A stretch of DNA of 64,000 nucleotides from Acidobacteriota bacterium (GTDB lineage Bacteria > Acidobacteriota > Thermoanaerobaculia > Multivoradales > J023), in contig JAJCXR010000057.1 in the NCBI GenBank assembly GCA_029263315.1, forward strand, positions 143,346-207,345, written 5' to 3'. Position numbers and translations under genes: made by a program. A model generated the notes under the pieces. The model had not been told where the DNA came from. It did no database searches and was given only the letters and a program-made list of their open reading frames with translations. Positions 60,351 through 64,000 of this stretch are shown here, in pieces. Position 1 is the first letter of the stretch. Every line of letters starts with the position of its first letter.

Positions 60351-60767
60351 ATGGAGCTGAGAAGATATCGGGAACCTCGCTGGAATCCTCGGTTGTGGGT
60401 AGCTCTGATGGCCCTGGCCATGGTGGCTTCGATGCCTTCCCTGGCGGCTGAAGAGATGATCGAGGACGCCACCGGCACGATGCAGAAGGTGGGAAGCTTC
60501 GGCTACGGCATCGTCCCCGATGATGACGCCGGGAGCCGGTACGCGCCGAGTGAAGAGGTGGCGGAGGAATTCCGCGTCGAGGGCCTGCGGGTGGTATTCA
60601 GCGGCATCGTCGGTGACGCATCCGAAGGCCGGGGTGGGAGGCGTTGGGGCACACCCATCGAGCTCACCAAGTTGCAGCGCCTAGCGGACGAGGAGGCGGA
60701 AGGGGCACCGGAGGACGGCGACGCGGCGGCCGAGCCGGCGGACGATCCGTCCGGCAGATCGCGATAG
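60351..60767 (+). CDS. Small secreted protein of unrecognised function
   Basis: This protein has 138 residues. A signal peptide (about 1-33, ending SLAA) precedes a compact domain of about 65 residues (GTMQKVGSFGYGIVPDDDAG, EEFRVEGLRVVFSGIVGD, WGTPIELTKLQRL). Its strand pattern resembles small OB-like secreted domains seen in lipoproteins; this is only a resemblance. The tail is Glu/Ala/Asp-rich and disordered. GGGGGAG seven bases upstream of ATG 60351 sets the start. It lies between the protease terminator and the right inverted repeat. Confidence 0.65.
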   Translation: MELRRYREPRWNPRLWVALMALAMVASMPSLAAEEMIEDATGTMQKVGSFGYGIVPDDDAGSRYAPSEEVAEEFRVEGLRVVFSGIVGDASEGRGGRRWGTPIELTKLQRLADEEAEGAPEDGDAAAEPADDPSGRSR

Positions 60768-60778
60768 ACCGGTCGCGG

Positions 60779-60822
60779 TCGGCGCTCGAATACCGGCGTA
60801 TTGTTGAAAAGGTGTACTAAGC
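60779..60822 (-). repeat. Right inverted repeat (44 bp) bounding the metalloprotease cassette
   Basis: This is the reverse complement of 58938-58981 with three mismatches. It ends one base before the HTTM start codon, so its AAAAGGTG segment may serve as that gene's ribosome site. It contains AATACCGGCGTATT, the perfect form of the internal dyad. Confidence 0.85.
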
Positions 60823-60823
60823 C

Positions 60824-62374
60824 ATGAGCCCTTGGCGCCATCGCTGGCGGATGTTGGTGGGCATCGATCTGCGCTCACTGGCGTTGTTGCGCATCAGCTT
60901 GGCCGCCATCTTGATCTACGACCTGCTGGCCAGATTCGGCGATCTCGAAGCCCACTACAGCGACCGGGGCGTCTTGCCACGGGCTGAGCTGCTGCAATGG
61001 AAGGGCGATGAGCTCGTCTTCTCGCTCCACTTACTCAGTGGCTCGGTGTGGCTGCAAGGGGCGCTCTTTGTCATCGCCTTGTTCGCCGCTGGCTGTTTGC
61101 TGGTCGGCTGGCATAGCCGCACCATGACGGTGCTGTCATGGGTGCTCTTGGCCTCTGTGCAGGCGCGTAATCCGTTGATACTGCACGGCGGCGATCAATT
61201 GCTCAGGGTGATGCTTTTCTGGGCCATGTTTGTGCCTTGGGGGCGGCTGGCCTCCCTCGACGGCCGTCGTCTAGGTGGCCGGGTCATGGCCACTGCCCTC
61301 TCGCCGGACGCCCCCTATGTCGTCTCCGTTGCCACCTTGGCCCTCAAGTTACAGCTCTGTGGCATGTACTGGACCACGGCGGCTCTCAAATGGCATCCCA
61401 TCTGGCTGGAGGACGGCAGCGCCATCGCCATGGCCTTGCGACTCGATCAATTGGTGACCCCCTTGGGACGGAGTCTCACCGCCTATCCCGACCTGCTGAC
61501 CTGGGCCACCCATGGCACCATGGTGTTGGAGATCCTCGGTCCAGCCCTGGCCTTCTGTCCGTGGCTCACCGCCCCCCTGCAACTGTTCACCGTGGTGCTT
61601 TTTGTCGGTTTCCACTTGCTCGGCTTGGCACCGGCCCTCTATTTGGGCATCTTCCCCTTCGTCTGCGCCGCCTGCTGGAGCCTGTTTCTGCCCAGTGCCT
61701 TCTGGGATCGCTGGTGTCCGGGCGGCCTGCACCGCTTGGGGAGAGCCTGGCAGAGGGGGCTCGAGGTCCTCGCTAGGGCCCTCAGGCTGCGTCGCCGTCC
61801 TGGACGTTGGAGGACCCCGCATGGGCGGACGGCCCGGTGGGCGGACGGACTGTTGCAGGTGGGACTGGCCTTTTTGGTGATCTACGTGGCCCTGTGGAAC
61901 TTGCGGACCGTCGATTTCGAACGCTATCGCCACCTGCTGCCGGAGAAGGCCAACGGGGTCGCCGACGTTCTACAGCTGGGCCAGCTTTGGAACCTCTTTG
62001 CGCCGTTTCCCGCCACCGAGGATGGTTGGTTCGTCTTCGTCGGTACCCTGGTGGACGGCGACGAGGTGGAGGTGAGGAGCGGCGGGGAGGTGAGCTTCGA
62101 CAAGCCGCAGAATGTCTCCCGCAGCTTCGGCAATGAGCGCTGGAAAAAGTACCTGATGAACCTGGACGATCGTCAGAACGGCTTGCATCGTCGGTTCTAC
62201 GGCCGCTATTTGTGTGAAGAATGGAATGGCCGACACCGAGGGGGCGAGCGTCTGGCCTCGATTCAAATGTTCGTGGTTCGCGAGCGCACCCTGCCGAGTG
62301 GTGTGGAAGAAGCACCGCGCCAAGGTCGGCTGTGGCAGCAGGTCTGTGTGCTCGACGAGGTCCCGTCAAGTTAG
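60824..62374 (+). CDS. HTTM-domain integral membrane protein
   Basis: This protein has 516 residues. Residues 15-310 hold about eight hydrophobic segments with HTTM-type features (RISLAAILIYDLLARF, YSDRGVLPR, HGGDQLLRVMLFWAMFVPWG, LQLCGMYWTTAALKWHPIW, FHLLGLAPALYLGIFPFV). One further helix follows at about 345-365, then a soluble C-terminal domain (about 370-516). The HTTM family includes vitamin-K-dependent gamma-carboxylase, but bacterial members are mostly uncharacterised. Whether the key carboxylase lysine is present cannot be decided by eye. Confidence 0.85.
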   Translation: MSPWRHRWRMLVGIDLRSLALLRISLAAILIYDLLARFGDLEAHYSDRGVLPRAELLQWKGDELVFSLHLLSGSVWLQGALFVIALFAAGCLLVGWHSRTMTVLSWVLLASVQARNPLILHGGDQLLRVMLFWAMFVPWGRLASLDGRRLGGRVMATALSPDAPYVVSVATLALKLQLCGMYWTTAALKWHPIWLEDGSAIAMALRLDQLVTPLGRSLTAYPDLLTWATHGTMVLEILGPALAFCPWLTAPLQLFTVVLFVGFHLLGLAPALYLGIFPFVCAACWSLFLPSAFWDRWCPGGLHRLGRAWQRGLEVLARALRLRRRPGRWRTPHGRTARWADGLLQVGLAFLVIYVALWNLRTVDFERYRHLLPEKANGVADVLQLGQLWNLFAPFPATEDGWFVFVGTLVDGDEVEVRSGGEVSFDKPQNVSRSFGNERWKKYLMNLDDRQNGLHRRFYGRYLCEEWNGRHRGGERLASIQMFVVRERTLPSGVEEAPRQGRLWQQVCVLDEVPSS

Positions 62375-62456
62375 CTCAGCTGGTTGCCGTCCAAGCGAGC
62401 GATGCGAGGGTGGGAGCCCTTCGGGCCGATTTCGGTAAAATCGAAGGTCAATCCGC

Positions 62457-63590
62457 TCAGGCGCGACGTAACAGGGCCATGGCTTCCACCTGCCTGGTCT
62501 GGGGCATCATGTCGATGGCTTGCACGGTCTGGATGCGAAAGCCCCCTTGGACCAAGAGCGCCAGGTCGCGGCTCAGGGTTTTGGCGTCGCAGGAGAGGTA
62601 AACCAGGCGTTTGGCGGCGGACTGATTCAAGGTATTGCACACCTCGGGACGGGCGCCGGCCCGCGAGGGATTCATCACCACGCAATCGGCATCGGCTGCC
62701 AATAAGGGCTCGAGGCTGCGTTCCACCGGCTTGGCGATGACTTTCACATTGCCGATGCGGTTGGCCTTGAGGCTGGCCTTGGTATCGGCGACGGCGATGC
62801 GCACCCCTTCGATACAGACCACCTTCTCGAACTGGCGGTGCAAGGCCAGGCCATGGGTGCCGACGCCGGAGTAGAGGTCTAGGAGGTTTTGGCCGCCCTG
62901 CAGAAACGAGCCCATCAGGCGGTGGACCTCCGGCAGCAGCGACAGGTTGACCTGGAAGAACGAACCCGGTGAGACCCGCAGCGAAACATCCGCAGTTTTG
63001 ACGAAAACCTCGCGGGCTCCCCATTGGTGTCGGATGGCACCCTTGATCACTTGCGCGCCGCCGCTGGGATTCAGGTTGACCGAGATGCCGTCGACATGGC
63101 GGCAGGCCCGGCGAATGCGATCGATCGGCAAGCGGGGCATCTCCTCGCTGCGGATCACCAAGATCAAGTGTTGGCGTCGCGGTTCGCTGCCGCAACGGAT
63201 ATCGACATGCCTGAGCTGACGCGGCACCCCCATACCCTGGAGCAGCAAGTCCCGCAGACTGCGACTGGTTTCGAGGATCTCACGCACCAGGACGCGGCAT
63301 TGGGGGGCGTCGGTGATCTCTCGGCTACCGGCCCGGAAATAGCCGATTTTCGGGGGATGAAACTTGGAAATCCCCACCGCCATCTTGGCCCGGTTGCGGT
63401 AGCTGGAGAGCTGCGGCGATGGCAGGCAGGGCAGCAGCTCAATGCGCCCGAGCCCCTTCTGCTGACGCAACGTGTCGGCGAGCACGCGGCTCTTGCTGGC
63501 CAGTTGATCGCCGTAGTCACGGCCGAGGAGCCCGCAGGCACCGCAGTCCTCGGCATGGGGGCATTCGATGGGCATGGGATAGCTGGTCAT
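62457..63590 (-). CDS. RlmC/RlmD/TrmA-family RNA uracil-C5 methyltransferase
   Basis: This protein has 377 residues, matching RlmC length; no N-terminal TRAM domain is present. Iron-sulfur cluster ligands are Cys10, Cys16, Cys19 and Cys98. Other motifs are YRNRAKMAVG, the SAM-binding LDLYSGVGTHGLAL, the catalytic Cys334 in SCDAKTLSRDLALL and the base-abstracting Glu in RQVEAMALL. It probably makes m5U in 23S rRNA; which position cannot be decided. The start is ATG 63590 with GGAG three to six bases upstream. The 82 bp before its stop show no gene. Confidence 0.88.
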   Translation of the reverse strand: MTSYPMPIECPHAEDCGACGLLGRDYGDQLASKSRVLADTLRQQKGLGRIELLPCLPSPQLSSYRNRAKMAVGISKFHPPKIGYFRAGSREITDAPQCRVLVREILETSRSLRDLLLQGMGVPRQLRHVDIRCGSEPRRQHLILVIRSEEMPRLPIDRIRRACRHVDGISVNLNPSGGAQVIKGAIRHQWGAREVFVKTADVSLRVSPGSFFQVNLSLLPEVHRLMGSFLQGGQNLLDLYSGVGTHGLALHRQFEKVVCIEGVRIAVADTKASLKANRIGNVKVIAKPVERSLEPLLAADADCVVMNPSRAGARPEVCNTLNQSAAKRLVYLSCDAKTLSRDLALLVQGGFRIQTVQAIDMMPQTRQVEAMALLRRA

Positions 63591-63660
63591 GGTCTCCGTC
63601 CTTCCTGAGGACGGCAGGTTATCTCATTGTGAGGCGACTTGCTGCATCCTGTGGCCAGCC

Positions 63661-63698
63661 GAAAAGAAAAAGGGCGACGGGCCCAAGCCCATCGCCCT
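63661..63698 (-). terminator. Rho-independent terminator of the right-end gene
   Basis: On the minus strand a 12-pair stem (AGGGCGATGGGC / GCCCGTCGCCCT, with one G-U pair) and a TTGG loop are followed by TTTTTCTTTTC. It lies 42 bases downstream of the stop codon of the partial gene at 63740. Confidence 0.9.
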
Positions 63699-63739
63699 CA
63701 CTTCAAAAGTCCGTCACCCCGGTCAGGGGGTGAGGGAAC

Positions 63740-64000
63740 CTACTGACAGATCGACACGTCGTCGATACCGCATTCCACCAGGTCACCGCTGGCCGTGCCG
63801 TCGGAGCACTGCATGCGCAGTTGGACGTTCGACCCCGCCGGGATGGCGGCGGTGGCGTTGGTCCACACCGGGCTCGAGGTGACGTCGCCGTTCGAGGCCA
63901 GGGTGCTCCACGTCGAGCCACCGTCGGTGGAGACCTCGAGGCGGAAGAAGTCACCGCTGGCGTCGCCGCCGGTGTCACGCTGACCGTGCCAGTACCAGAC
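63740..64000 (-). CDS. 3' end of a secreted beta-sandwich protein (partial)
   Basis: The minus-strand frame is open from the window edge to a TAG at 63740; 86 residues are visible and the start lies outside. The segment (WYWHGQRDTGGDASGDFFRL, VSTDGGSTWSTLAS, NVQLRMQCSDGTASGDLVEC, ending IDDVSIC) matches MAM/choice-of-anchor-like beta-sandwich domains at the ends of large secreted bacterial proteins, often peptidases. Function cannot be assigned from the tail. The terminator at 63661-63698 follows it. An overlapping Pro/Arg/Thr-rich frame at 63703-63978 is spurious. Confidence 0.8.
   Translation of the reverse strand, partial: VWYWHGQRDTGGDASGDFFRLEVSTDGGSTWSTLASNGDVTSSPVWTNATAAIPAGSNVQLRMQCSDGTASGDLVECGIDDVSICQ

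Noticed and set aside
62370..62460. TAGCTCAGCTGGTT segment resembling a tRNA D-arm
   Set aside because: No acceptor stem, anticodon stem or GTTCGANTC T-loop can be folded around it, and the region begins inside the stop codon of the HTTM gene.

Overview
The window is 64 kb of GC-rich bacterial DNA with about 42 protein genes and no rRNA, tRNA, CRISPR array or transposase that I can recognise. Several features suggest an acidobacterium of the Thermoanaerobaculia type. These are the C-terminal DGFESGDTSEWS motif (gene at 3-554), a secreted beta-sandwich tail module with FWFF/NVELVVK signatures (40901-42490 and 55567-56781), giant propeller hybrid kinases, and many secreted multi-domain proteins. 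This placement is an inference from gene style, not a phylogenetic result.

Layout. 1-1063: the end of a secreted protein and a truncated Rpn/DUF4351 remnant. 1056-5369 (minus): a TroABCD-type metal ABC importer in which both permeases carry C-terminal DtxR-like regulatory domains. A sigma70-like promoter with a dyad over the start site precedes it. 5589-18000: two hybrid histidine kinases, a divergent CoaBC flavoprotein, and two membrane PAS proteins with no output domain. 18250-25977: threonine synthase, a 1032-residue DUF4062-like/cyclase-like/helical-repeat fusion, cystathionine beta-synthase, and a seven-haem TPR lipoprotein. 26082-34471 (minus): a complete Wadjet-type jetABCD anti-plasmid operon, with the same short palindromic repeat on both sides. 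34646-40631 (minus): an SDR enzyme, then a MacB-type permease preceded by three consecutive HlyD-type adaptors and no ATPase gene.

40901-48338: a secreted alpha/beta hydrolase, a PQQ-like propeller protein, an FAD amine oxidase and a TPR-CHAT protease lipoprotein. 48376-52456: two divergent paralogous mono-haem proteins. 52357-55213 (minus): a tightly overlapped operon of an unrecognised protein, a SET-domain methyltransferase and a GNAT acetyltransferase. 55567-58922: a secreted protein ending in 37 consecutive Asp, a strong terminator, then an ECF sigma/anti-sigma pair. 58938-60822: a cassette (M43 metalloprotease plus a small secreted protein) bounded by 44-bp inverted repeats. 60824-64000: an HTTM membrane protein, an RlmC/RlmD-type RNA methyltransferase and the 3' end of another secreted protein.

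The candidates I consider least described are the DUF4062-like/cyclase-like fusion (19653-22751), the unknown-SET-GNAT operon (52357-55213), the permease-regulator fusions with their operator, and the repeat-bounded protease cassette. Wadjet itself is a known defence system; its repeat-flanked placement is the unusual part here.
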